A program made the position numbers and the translations under genes. From Desulfobacteraceae bacterium (GTDB lineage: Bacteria > Desulfobacterota > DSM-4660 > Desulfatiglandales > HGW-15), in contig RPPU01000341.1 of the NCBI GenBank assembly GCA_003819975.1, positions 1 through 5,494 of the forward strand: 5,494 bases of DNA. The letters run 5' to 3'. Of this stretch, positions 1 through 4,955 are shown piece after piece; position 1 is the first letter of the stretch, and each line of letters opens with the position of its first letter. A model generated the notes under the pieces. The model searched no databases, had not been told where the DNA came from, and saw only the letters and a list, made by a program, of their open reading frames with translations.

Positions 1-438
1 CCCTTTGCCATGCTGCCTTTCTGCGGTTATCACATGGGCGATTATTTCCGGCATTGGATCGATATGGGCAAGAAAACCGACCCGGCCAAATTACCTAAAA
101 TTTTTTATGTGAACTGGTTCCGTAAATCAGCCCAAGGCAAATTTCTCTGGCCGGGCTACGGCGAGAACTCGCGGATCCTGAAATGGGTGATCGAACGCAT
201 TTCCGGCACGGGGAAAGCCCAGATGACGCCGATCGGCAACATTCCGGCCGATGGCGCCCTGGATTTGACTGGTTTGAACCTTTCCCTGGAAGCGGTGCAT
301 GAAATCCTAAAAGTGGATATTGCGGAATGGCGCAACGAGATCCCCGGCATTCAGGAGCATTTTTCCGTTTTTGGGACGCATTTGCCCAAGGAATTGGTCC
401 GGGAACTGGAAGCGTTGCAAAAACGGCTGGAAGTTTAA
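1..438 (+). CDS. pckG: Phosphoenolpyruvate carboxykinase (GTP), C-terminal part
   Basis: This is the last 145 residues of a GTP-dependent PEP carboxykinase; the 5' part lies off the left edge and the frame is open from base 1 (P-F-A-M...). The enzyme interconverts oxaloacetate + GTP and PEP + GDP + CO2 in the cytosol, for gluconeogenesis or anaplerosis. The fragment shows the family's C-terminal lobe: PFCGYHMGDY, then PKIFYVNWFRKS, GKFLWPGYGENSR and TPIGNIP, followed by a helical tail ending in LQKRLEV. The NWF, KFLW and GYGEN stretches correspond to the guanine-binding pocket; the usual family motif there is GFGEN, so one pocket Phe is Tyr here. ATP-type PckA lacks this arrangement, so the GTP class is clear. 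The gene ends in TAA and is followed within 30 bases by a terminator-like hairpin. Confidence 0.97.
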   Translation, partial: PFAMLPFCGYHMGDYFRHWIDMGKKTDPAKLPKIFYVNWFRKSAQGKFLWPGYGENSRILKWVIERISGTGKAQMTPIGNIPADGALDLTGLNLSLEAVHEILKVDIAEWRNEIPGIQEHFSVFGTHLPKELVRELEALQKRLEV

Positions 439-466
439 AAAGAAGTTTTCCCGAATAAGGATTTTG

Positions 467-516
467 AAAAGAGGAGTTGTGGGGCGTTGTCGCTCGGCAA
501 CTCCTTTTAATTTGGG
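467..516 (+). terminator. Probable intrinsic terminator of pckG
   Basis: Arms GAGGAGTTG (471-479) and CAACTCC (498-504) pair. A run of A before the first arm (467-470) and TTTT after the second (505-508) extend the stem, with one small bulge. The loop can fold further through GCG/CGC. The second arm runs into TTTTAATTT, as expected for a factor-independent terminator, 30-70 bases past the pckG stop codon. The A-run/T-run symmetry means it could also act on transcripts arriving from the right. Confidence 0.65.
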
Positions 517-606
517 AAATGTAAAGAAATTCTCGCGAAAAGCCGCAGAGACAAACACATAAGATTTTTTGTTCTTATTAACGGTCTTATAATAGTGTTC
601 ACAGAT

Positions 607-836
607 GAATGCGACTTCAGGATTTCTTTTTCAAACGACAACTAACGGCTTCCGGGCTCTAACAGCCAGGGCAGGAGCCCTCGCGCAGCAAGCGCCGTTG
701 CGGTCAAATTTGTTCGGAGCCCATTAAGGCGATCAGGGCCATTAAAATATACCGGCGTTGCGCTTGCTGAGCTTGCGATAATGTTTACTACTTTAAGAGA
801 GTTGCCGTTTGAAAAAGAAATCCTGAAGCCGTATTC
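607..836. repeat. MITE-like element with 37-bp terminal inverted repeats
   Basis: Bases 607-643 and 800-836 are inverted copies of each other, 37 bp long with about three mismatches. The shared core reads CTTCAGGATTTCTTTTTC on the left and its complement on the right. A second nested inverted pair lies inside: CAGCAAGCGC (686-695) and GCGCTTGCTG (760-769). A further small stem is GGGCTC (654-659) with GAGCCC (675-680), and GAGCCC recurs at 717-722 as an alternative partner. TTATAAT occurs outside both ends (587-593 and 856-862) and could be a target-site duplication, although TTATAA is itself palindromic. There is no open reading frame inside, so any mobility would depend on a transposase elsewhere. 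A large structured RNA is the alternative reading. Confidence 0.7.
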
Positions 837-884
837 ATTGTAAAAATAGAGAATATTATAATGAGACGATTAATAATGGTTGGG

Positions 885-932
885 GTAGGTTTTAACCTGC
901 GTGGCAGGGGCAGGTTAAAAATCTGCTCCTAC
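885..932. repeat. REP-like hairpin
   Basis: A perfect 10-bp inverted repeat, TTTTAACCTG (890-899) and CAGGTTAAAA (911-920), is separated by 11 bases. It is flanked by a shorter outer pair, GTAGG (885-889) and CCTAC (928-932), with a bulge on the right side. This layout resembles the small repetitive extragenic palindromes seen in many proteobacterial spacers. Lying 85-130 bases beyond the minus-strand DRTGG gene, it may also protect or terminate that transcript's 3' end. Confidence 0.65.
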
Positions 933-1017
933 TGGGCCTGATATTTAGACAGGAGCGACCGGGTCCATTTGTCTCTATGCTAATCGTTTCCGCTGTCTCT
1001 TTTGCGTATAACAATAT

Positions 1018-2094
1018 TTATGCTGCCGGAGACAGATTCAGACTCTTAATCAACTCTTCCAAAGCATTGTCCCGATCCAGAAACCCGGTCATATAACGCA
1101 CTTTGGCTTCGTCATTGGGAGAAAGGCGCGGCGAATGGGCTTGCAGCTGTTCCAGCACCCGGAAAGCGTCGGCCGGCACCAGCAGTACGGGCAGGCCGGC
1201 GGTTTCGGCGGCTTTGAGTAATGGCGCGGCAGGCCGGCGGCCGTTGGTCAAGAGGATACCGGCGATCGGGCGTGGCTTATGGGACTCGCGGCCTTCTTTT
1301 TCCGATTTGGAAGGCTTGAGCAGAATGATCTTATTGTAAGTCCGGTTGAAAAGGCGCAATTCATCCTTGAGGTCGCCGGTTCCGACCGTAAGCCCGCCCA
1401 CGGTCTGGCCGAGGTTTTGCTCGTTAGTCAGAAATTCGCCGGATAGGATCTCTTTAATCTCCCCCAAGGTCCGATAGGAGAGGTAGGGGTCGTCCGGGAT
1501 CAAAGCGCTAACCGGGATTCCTTTGGCTTTAAGGCCGGAAAACACCTTGGCCTGCACATCCTCCAAAGCATTAAAAGGCACGCGATTCAGAATCACGCTT
1601 TTGATTTTTTCCTTTAATAGAGAGGTGACGGAAAGGATGGAATAAACGGAATGGGCGGTTTTTTGAAAACGATCGATTAAAATGACGTCGCTGTTCAATC
1701 CGGAGATAAAGGCCGCATCCGGAACCGGGTAAGTCGCGTCATCGAAAAAGATATGGCGCGAACCCATTACCAGCAGCACATCGTATTTCAGCAGGAAGGT
1801 CAGGGCCAGGGATTTGAAGTCGGCCAGAATTTTATCCGGGTCCATCCGGCCCTGGAGTTGTTCGGGTTGGGGAAAAGGACAAATCTGGAGCAGCGGTTCC
1901 GGCAGGTGCAGAATCTGTTTGAAAAGAATTGCATCCTGGTCGGTGAGCAGACCGGATTCCTGGACCGGCCGAGTGCCGAACGGCTTGCAAAAACCGACCC
2001 TGAGGCCCTTTTCCGTCAAGCGGCGCGCCAAAGCCCAGGTGATCAGGCTTTGGCCGGCATGGTTTCCGGTGGAAGCGATATAGATGAGAGGCAT
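1018..2094 (-). CDS. BioD-like P-loop + DRTGG domain protein (phosphotransacetylase N-terminal-like)
   Basis: A 358-residue soluble protein with two parts. Residues about 1-215 form a BioD/AAA_26-like P-loop fold: strand PLIYIAS, a degenerate Walker A at 8-16 (STGNHAGQS), the FCKPFG motif (35-40) and VILNRVP (167-173). Residues about 216-320 form a DRTGG domain (EILSGEFL, TVGGLTVG, GILLTNGRRP, LPVLLVP). The same two modules form the N-terminal, non-catalytic part of long phosphotransacetylases; the acetyltransferase domain is absent here, so a regulatory or acetyl-CoA-related role is inference only. Walker A has Gln15 where Lys is normal, so nucleotide hydrolysis is doubtful. I chose the ATG at 2094, preceded by AAAGGA (2104-2099) five bases upstream, over an in-frame TTG at 2109 that lies inside that region. 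It stands alone, convergent with pckG and divergent from the aldo/keto reductase. Confidence 0.85.
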   Translation of the reverse strand: MPLIYIASTGNHAGQSLITWALARRLTEKGLRVGFCKPFGTRPVQESGLLTDQDAILFKQILHLPEPLLQICPFPQPEQLQGRMDPDKILADFKSLALTFLLKYDVLLVMGSRHIFFDDATYPVPDAAFISGLNSDVILIDRFQKTAHSVYSILSVTSLLKEKIKSVILNRVPFNALEDVQAKVFSGLKAKGIPVSALIPDDPYLSYRTLGEIKEILSGEFLTNEQNLGQTVGGLTVGTGDLKDELRLFNRTYNKIILLKPSKSEKEGRESHKPRPIAGILLTNGRRPAAPLLKAAETAGLPVLLVPADAFRVLEQLQAHSPRLSPNDEAKVRYMTGFLDRDNALEELIKSLNLSPAA

Positions 2095-2135
2095 ATCAGT
2101 CCTTTGCAAGGCTTGATATTTATAGACATTTCAAT

Positions 2136-2164
2136 ATAATACCTGAACCAATTGAAAAGATCAA
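2136..2164 (-). promoter_or_regulatory. Sigma-70-type promoter for the DRTGG gene
   Basis: Read on the minus strand, TTGATC (2164-2159) is followed by a 17-base spacer and TATTAT (2141-2136). These match the -35 and -10 consensus at 4/6 and 5/6 positions. The expected start near 2129 leaves a leader of about 35 bases before the ATG at 2094. This is sequence resemblance only. Confidence 0.5.
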
Positions 2165-2185
2165 AGGTAATCTTATAAAATTAAG

Positions 2186-2222
2186 GATTGCAGATTCAAG
2201 ATTGCAGATTACAGATTCAAGG
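2186..2222. repeat. 14-bp tandem repeat (GATTGCAGATT family)
   Basis: GATTGCAGATTCAA (2186-2199) is followed directly by GATTGCAGATTACA (2200-2213) and a partial third unit GATTCAAGG. The 12-mer AGATTGCAGATT recurs exactly at 4006-4017, inside a second GATT-rich spacer, so the motif is dispersed in this chromosome. Confidence 0.7.
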
Positions 2223-2248
2223 TGATAGGTTGAATTCATCTCGCGCAG

Positions 2249-2280
2249 GACGTAATTTCAGAGGACTCTGAAATTACGTC
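2249..2280. repeat. Perfect 32-bp palindrome
   Basis: GACGTAATTTCAGAG (2249-2263) and its exact complement CTCTGAAATTACGTC (2266-2280) flank only two bases. The stem is 15 bp without a mismatch and has no T-run after either arm, so it is not a standard intrinsic terminator. It sits between divergent genes, 155 bases upstream of the DRTGG start and 162 bases upstream of the reductase start. It could be a regulator site, a small repeat element or a cruciform. Confidence 0.75.
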
Positions 2281-2430
2281 AGTGACGCAAAGACGCGGAG
2301 GAATTATTATTCATTAGAGAATATCTCAAAAATACTGTTTTCAGAATGAGTATGCGGAAATTTACTGCATTTTTTAAAATCACCTGGTTTGCTTTTTGAT
2401 CTTTGAGATATCCTGTAGAAATCAGCAGGA

Positions 2431-2441
2431 GAGGGCGGAAA
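2431..2441 (+). promoter_or_regulatory. Ribosome binding site fixing the reductase start
   Basis: The purine-rich AGGAGAGGGCGG (2427-2438) lies just before ATG 2442; AGGG (2432-2435) has the usual six-base spacing. This favours ATG 2442 over the in-frame TTG at 2403, which has no comparable site and would add 13 residues not typical of the family. Confidence 0.7.
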
Positions 2442-3635
2442 ATGAAATTTCGTAAATTCGGTAATCTGGATTTTGAGGTATCGGCGCTGGGTTTCGGCGC
2501 CATGCGCCTGCCTTGTCTCAATAAGGACATGGCGAAAATCGATACGGAAGAAGCCACGGCCATGTTGCATTATGCCATTGATCAGGGGGTCAATTATGTG
2601 GATACGGCCTATGGTTATCATAGCGGCAATAGCGAGCTCTTTATCGGCCGGGCGCTCAAAAACGGTTATCGCGACAAAGTCAAATTGGTGACCAAGTTGC
2701 CCAGTTGGAAAGTCGAATCAGCCCGCGATTTCGATAGATTTTTGAATGAGCAACTCAAAAAGCTGCAAACCGATCATGTGGATTTCTATTTACTGCATGC
2801 GTTGAACAAAACCTGGTGGACTAAACTACGGGATCTGGATGTATTGGAGTGGGCCGAGCGGAATATCGCGGCGGGGCGCATCGGCCGTCTGGGTTTCTCT
2901 TTTCACGACACCTATGACGTGTTTAAAGAAATCGTGGATGCTTATGATCAATGGGCGCTGGGCCAGATTCAATACAATTACATGGATGTCGAAAACCAGG
3001 CCGGCATCAAAGGCCTGCGCTATGCGGCTGCAAAAGGGTTGGCCGTAGTCATTATGGAGCCGATCCTGGGCGGTCGCCTGGTCAACCCGCCCCAACCCGT
3101 TCAAGCCCTTTGGGACACGGCCGCTCAAAAACATTTTCCGGCGGACTGGGCTTTGCAATGGGTGTGGAATCAGCCGGAACCTGCAATTGTCCTGAGCGGC
3201 ATGAGCAGCTTGGCCCAGGTTAAAGAAAACGTGGCCTATGCCGACCGATCCGGAATAAACACGTTGACTGCCACGGATTTGGCCCTTTTCGATCAGGTGC
3301 GCCGGACCTATCAAGCCTTGACCGCCATCCCCTGCACGCAGTGCAATTACTGCATGCCCTGCCCCAACCATGTGGATATTCCCCTGAACTTCGACATCTA
3401 TAACAGCGGTCTGCGCTATGACAAGCCCGATAATGCCCGCGACCAATACGGCTGGATCGCGGAACGGCAACGCCTGGGCATGGCCGAGGTCAATCAACAG
3501 GCCGGCGAGTGCCGGGAATGCGGGGAGTGCGAAAGCAAATGTCCCCAGGCCATCCCGATTATGAAGTGGCTCCGGGTTGTTCATAAAGTACTCGGGGAAA
3601 AAGAACCGTATGCCGCTAAATTAATTAGCGAATAG
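2442..3635 (+). CDS. Aldo/keto reductase with C-terminal [4Fe-4S] ferredoxin domain
   Basis: A 397-residue cytosolic oxidoreductase of the COG1453 type. Residues 1-285 are an aldo/keto reductase barrel beginning MKFRKFGNLDFEVSALGFG. The family catalytic tetrad is visible as Asp54 and Tyr59 (VDTAYGYH), Lys85 (LVTK) and His119 (YLLHA). Residues about 290-380 carry two cysteine clusters: C298-x2-C301-x2-C304-x2-C307-P and C357-x2-C360-x2-C363-x3-C367-P, enough for two [4Fe-4S] clusters. Such fusions are common in anaerobes; the substrate is unknown and electron transfer between the clusters and the barrel is inferred. The VLSGMSS loop (250-256) fits the region that contacts the cofactor phosphate in related enzymes. 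The gene appears monocistronic and ends with three in-frame stops, TAG TAA TGA (3633-3641). Confidence 0.93.
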   Translation: MKFRKFGNLDFEVSALGFGAMRLPCLNKDMAKIDTEEATAMLHYAIDQGVNYVDTAYGYHSGNSELFIGRALKNGYRDKVKLVTKLPSWKVESARDFDRFLNEQLKKLQTDHVDFYLLHALNKTWWTKLRDLDVLEWAERNIAAGRIGRLGFSFHDTYDVFKEIVDAYDQWALGQIQYNYMDVENQAGIKGLRYAAAKGLAVVIMEPILGGRLVNPPQPVQALWDTAAQKHFPADWALQWVWNQPEPAIVLSGMSSLAQVKENVAYADRSGINTLTATDLALFDQVRRTYQALTAIPCTQCNYCMPCPNHVDIPLNFDIYNSGLRYDKPDNARDQYGWIAERQRLGMAEVNQQAGECRECGECESKCPQAIPIMKWLRVVHKVLGEKEPYAAKLISE

Positions 3636-3662
3636 TAATGAGTGTCAAGTTTTTTAAATGAT

Positions 3663-3692
3663 TTGACTATTGTCCGAATTTTATATTATTAT
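3663..3692 (+). promoter_or_regulatory. Sigma-70-type promoter upstream of the small gene
   Basis: TTGACT (3663-3668, 5/6 match to the -35 consensus) is followed by an 18-base spacer and TATTAT (3687-3692, 5/6 match to -10). An overlapping TATTAT three bases earlier gives a 15-base spacer. A start near 3699 gives a leader of about 40 bases before ATG 3739, so the small gene need not depend on readthrough from the reductase. Confidence 0.55.
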
Positions 3693-3738
3693 TCAGCTTT
3701 ACCGGGATTATATTCAGTCTGTTTTCATTTAAACAACT

Positions 3739-3996
3739 ATGAGCCCAAACCTTCATATATTTGGCCGGTCGTCATTGGCCGCTCTTGCCGAAGAAGCTTT
3801 GAAAAAGGCAGTGGCGCGGGCCATTGAGGATCATCGGCGGACCGGCGATCCCATTGCGGTCATACATAATGGCAAAGCCGTCAGTATTTCAGCCGATCTA
3901 ATCAGCGTGAGTGAACCGGAGGTGGAATACGAAACCCGGCCGGAAAAAACCGTTAGACCGCAAAATACACGCATAACGCGAAAGAAGCAAAGATGA
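3739..3996 (+). CDS. Small hypothetical protein, 85 aa
   Basis: I do not recognise a named family with confidence. The 85-residue product has a helical N-terminal half (SSLAALAEEALKKAVARAIE, residues 11-30), then a likely beta hairpin DPIAVIHNGKAVSIS (37-51) and a charged, basic tail ending ITRKKQR. The pattern of a helix, 'HRRTGDPI', and a short hairpin ending in a Lys/Val-rich strand resembles widespread small uncharacterised proteins and is loosely reminiscent of antitoxin N-termini, but no toxin partner is adjacent. Codon use looks like that of its neighbours, and a good promoter precedes it. No strong Shine-Dalgarno sequence is visible before ATG 3739, which lowers confidence in the exact start. 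The tail is encoded by repeat-like DNA (ACGC...AAAG), so the original C-terminus may have been shorter. Confidence 0.6.
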   Translation: MSPNLHIFGRSSLAALAEEALKKAVARAIEDHRRTGDPIAVIHNGKAVSISADLISVSEPEVEYETRPEKTVRPQNTRITRKKQR

Positions 3997-4061
3997 AAGA
4001 TTATAAGATTGCAGATTTATGAGATTCTTAAGATTTTTAGGATTTGGGATTAAAAACTTAA
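3997..4061. repeat. GATT-rich degenerate repeat spacer
   Basis: This short gap holds at least six (A/G)GATT or GATTT units at irregular spacing and includes AGATTGCAGATT (4006-4017), which is identical to part of the tandem repeat at 2186-2222. No promoter or ribosome binding site for the following broken gene stands out. Confidence 0.55.
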
Positions 4062-4325
4062 ATGGCGAAAATCGAAAAATTCGAAGATTAGGAAGTATGG
4101 CAAAGCGCCCGGAATCTGGTGCCCACGATTTATGCCTTGTGCAGGGAAGAAGGTTTTAGCCGCGGCTTTGGTTTGCGGGATCAGATTCAGAGAGCTGCCG
4201 TTTCCATTATGTCCAATATTGCGGAGGGATTTGAGCGCAACACCAATAAAGAACGGATTCGTTTTCTTTTAATCGCTAAGGTTTCAGCCGGAGAAGTCCG
4301 GTCGAAGTTGAAGGAGCTTTCATGA
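4062..4325 (+). pseudogene. Four-helix-bundle protein (23S rRNA IVP-like), interrupted and truncated
   Basis: The frame from ATG 4062 reads MAKIEKFED, then TAG (4089-4091), then EVWQSARNLVPTIYAL and onward. Intact relatives have Leu in the MxxxxFEDLEVW motif, so a single TTG-to-TAG change is the likely cause. Downstream the family signature RAAVSIMSNIAEGFER (44-59) and FLLIAKVSAGEVRS (68-81) is well preserved. The frame then ends after only 87 codons, where relatives usually continue for about 30-40 more residues through the last helix. Family members are small helical bundles, first noted in 23S rRNA intervening sequences and now common as free genes of unknown function. A GTG at 4119 could start a shortened product, but it would lack the first helix as well as the C-terminus. 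The last four bases (ATGA) overlap the start of the ORF6N gene, so its transcript may still matter for translation of that gene. Confidence 0.85.
4311..4321 (+). promoter_or_regulatory. Ribosome binding site of the ORF6N gene
   Basis: AAGGAG (4311-4316) lies five bases before ATG 4322, inside the last codons of the broken four-helix-bundle gene. It is the strongest Shine-Dalgarno sequence in the right half and supports ATG 4322 as the start. Confidence 0.75.
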
Positions 4326-4918
4326 AAGCAATCGTGCCGGTTGAAGTCATTGAACGCAGGATATGTCTGATTCGCGGACAAAAAGTGATATTAGACAGCG
4401 ATCTGGCTGAATTGTACGGCGTTACCACGAAAAGGCTGAATGAACAAGTAAAACGCAACAAAAGCCGATTTCCGGAAGATTTCATGTTTCAACTTTCCGC
4501 TGAAGAAAAGGCCGAGGTGGTCGCAAATTGCGACCACCTGTCCAAATTGAAATTTTCACCTGTTCCGCCTTTTGCCTTTACGGAACATGGAGCCATAATG
4601 GCTGCCGGTGTGTTGAACTCGCAACGAGCTGTAGCGGCGAGCATTTATGTGGTCAGGGTGTTTGTGCGGCTTCGGGAAATTCTTTCTGCGCATAAGGAGC
4701 TGGCGCGAAAACTGAATGAATTGGAGGGAAAAATCACGCATCACGACGCGGCTATTCGCACATTAGTCGATGCGATCAAGCAACTGATGAAGCAACCGGA
4801 GCCGAAGAAAAAGAAAATAGGTTTTATTCTCAGGGAACAGCGGCCAAAGTATAAGGCGGCAAGAAAAACCCGCGTCCGGTTTGAAAATCATCGAAAAGCT
4901 AAAAGTAAAGTGATTTAA
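4322..4918 (+). CDS. ORF6N domain-containing protein
   Basis: A 198-residue protein with an N-terminal ORF6N domain (about residues 7-95), a KilA-N-related putative DNA-binding module common in phages, mobile elements and bacterial accessory regions. The signature is clear: ICLIRGQKVILDSDLAELYGV (14-34), TTKRLNEQVKRNKSRFPEDFMFQL (35-58) and FAFTEHGAIMAAGVLNS (84-100). It is followed by a helical stretch VVRVFVRLREILSAHKELARKLNELEGK, probably coiled coil (110-155), and a basic tail (KKKKIGFILREQRPKYK, then an Arg/Lys-rich end). Relatives often end soon after the IGF motif, so the last 25 residues are an extension here. The target DNA and role are unknown. The frame is intact and the ribosome binding site strong, unlike the broken genes on both sides. 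The ATGA overlap suggests it was translated together with the preceding gene. Confidence 0.88.
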   Translation: MKAIVPVEVIERRICLIRGQKVILDSDLAELYGVTTKRLNEQVKRNKSRFPEDFMFQLSAEEKAEVVANCDHLSKLKFSPVPPFAFTEHGAIMAAGVLNSQRAVAASIYVVRVFVRLREILSAHKELARKLNELEGKITHHDAAIRTLVDAIKQLMKQPEPKKKKIGFILREQRPKYKAARKTRVRFENHRKAKSKVI

Positions 4919-4921
4919 ATG

Positions 4922-4935
4922 TGGCGAATTCGCCA
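4922..4935. promoter_or_regulatory. 14-bp perfect palindrome, possible operator or hairpin
   Basis: TGGCGAATTCGCCA is a perfect dyad with no spacer, placed four bases after the ORF6N stop codon and 20 bases before the next start codon. As DNA it could be an operator for a dimeric regulator; as RNA it is a short stem followed by an AT-rich stretch without a clean T-run. The ORF6N protein is one conceivable binder, but this is speculation. Confidence 0.45.
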
Positions 4936-4955
4936 TAATTAAAAATGGAGTGAAA

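Larger units (their letters stand above)
439..1017. other. Gene-free spacer with inverted-repeat elements
   Basis: This 580-bp gap separates pckG from the convergent DRTGG gene. I see no credible coding frame. It holds the pckG terminator, a small A/T hairpin (ATAAGA 560-565 region pairing with TCTTAT near 573-578), the 230-bp inverted-repeat element at 607-836 and the REP-like hairpin at 885-932. Further imperfect dyads follow, such as GCTCCT (925-930) with AGGAGC (951-956). Bases 957-1017, just past the stop of the minus-strand gene, show no further recognisable element. Confidence 0.7.
2095..2441. other. Divergent intergenic region with repeats
   Basis: This gap separates the DRTGG gene (minus) from the aldo/keto reductase (plus). 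In order it holds the minus-strand promoter (2136-2164), a 14-bp tandem repeat (2186-2222), a perfect palindrome (2249-2280), and a GACGCAAAGACGCGGAGG stretch (2283-2300). A 10-bp inverted pair, ATATCTCAAA (2321-2330) with TTTGAGATAT (2402-2411), and the ribosome binding site of the reductase follow. I see no convincing plus-strand promoter and no coding frame. Confidence 0.7.

Noticed and set aside
640..770. Integron attC-like site inside the inverted-repeat element
   Set aside because: The nested stems and a CTCTAAC-like box suggested it, but matching GTTRRRY/RYYYAAC core sites in the right positions are missing, and there is no integrase or cassette gene nearby.
1753..2139. Plus-strand open frame of 128 codons opposite the DRTGG gene
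   Set aside because: It has no family features or ribosome binding site and overlaps the conserved minus-strand P-loop domain.
2110..2441. Riboswitch or other structured leader upstream of the reductase
   Set aside because: Apart from the palindrome and a 10-bp pair, no conserved riboswitch core or terminator/anti-terminator arrangement is visible.
2826..3584. Long minus-strand open frame (252 codons) opposite the aldo/keto reductase
   Set aside because: It lies entirely antisense to a clearly conserved gene, has no recognisable domains, and results from the reductase's codon pattern.
3644..3667. Terminator hairpin after the reductase (GTCAA/TTGAC)
   Set aside because: Only five base pairs form around a 14-base loop, no T-run follows, and the right arm coincides with a good -35 promoter box.
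3642..3827. Plus-strand frame of 61 codons after the reductase
   Set aside because: It overlaps the better-supported small gene at 3739-3996, crosses that gene's promoter, and has a biased, low-complexity composition.
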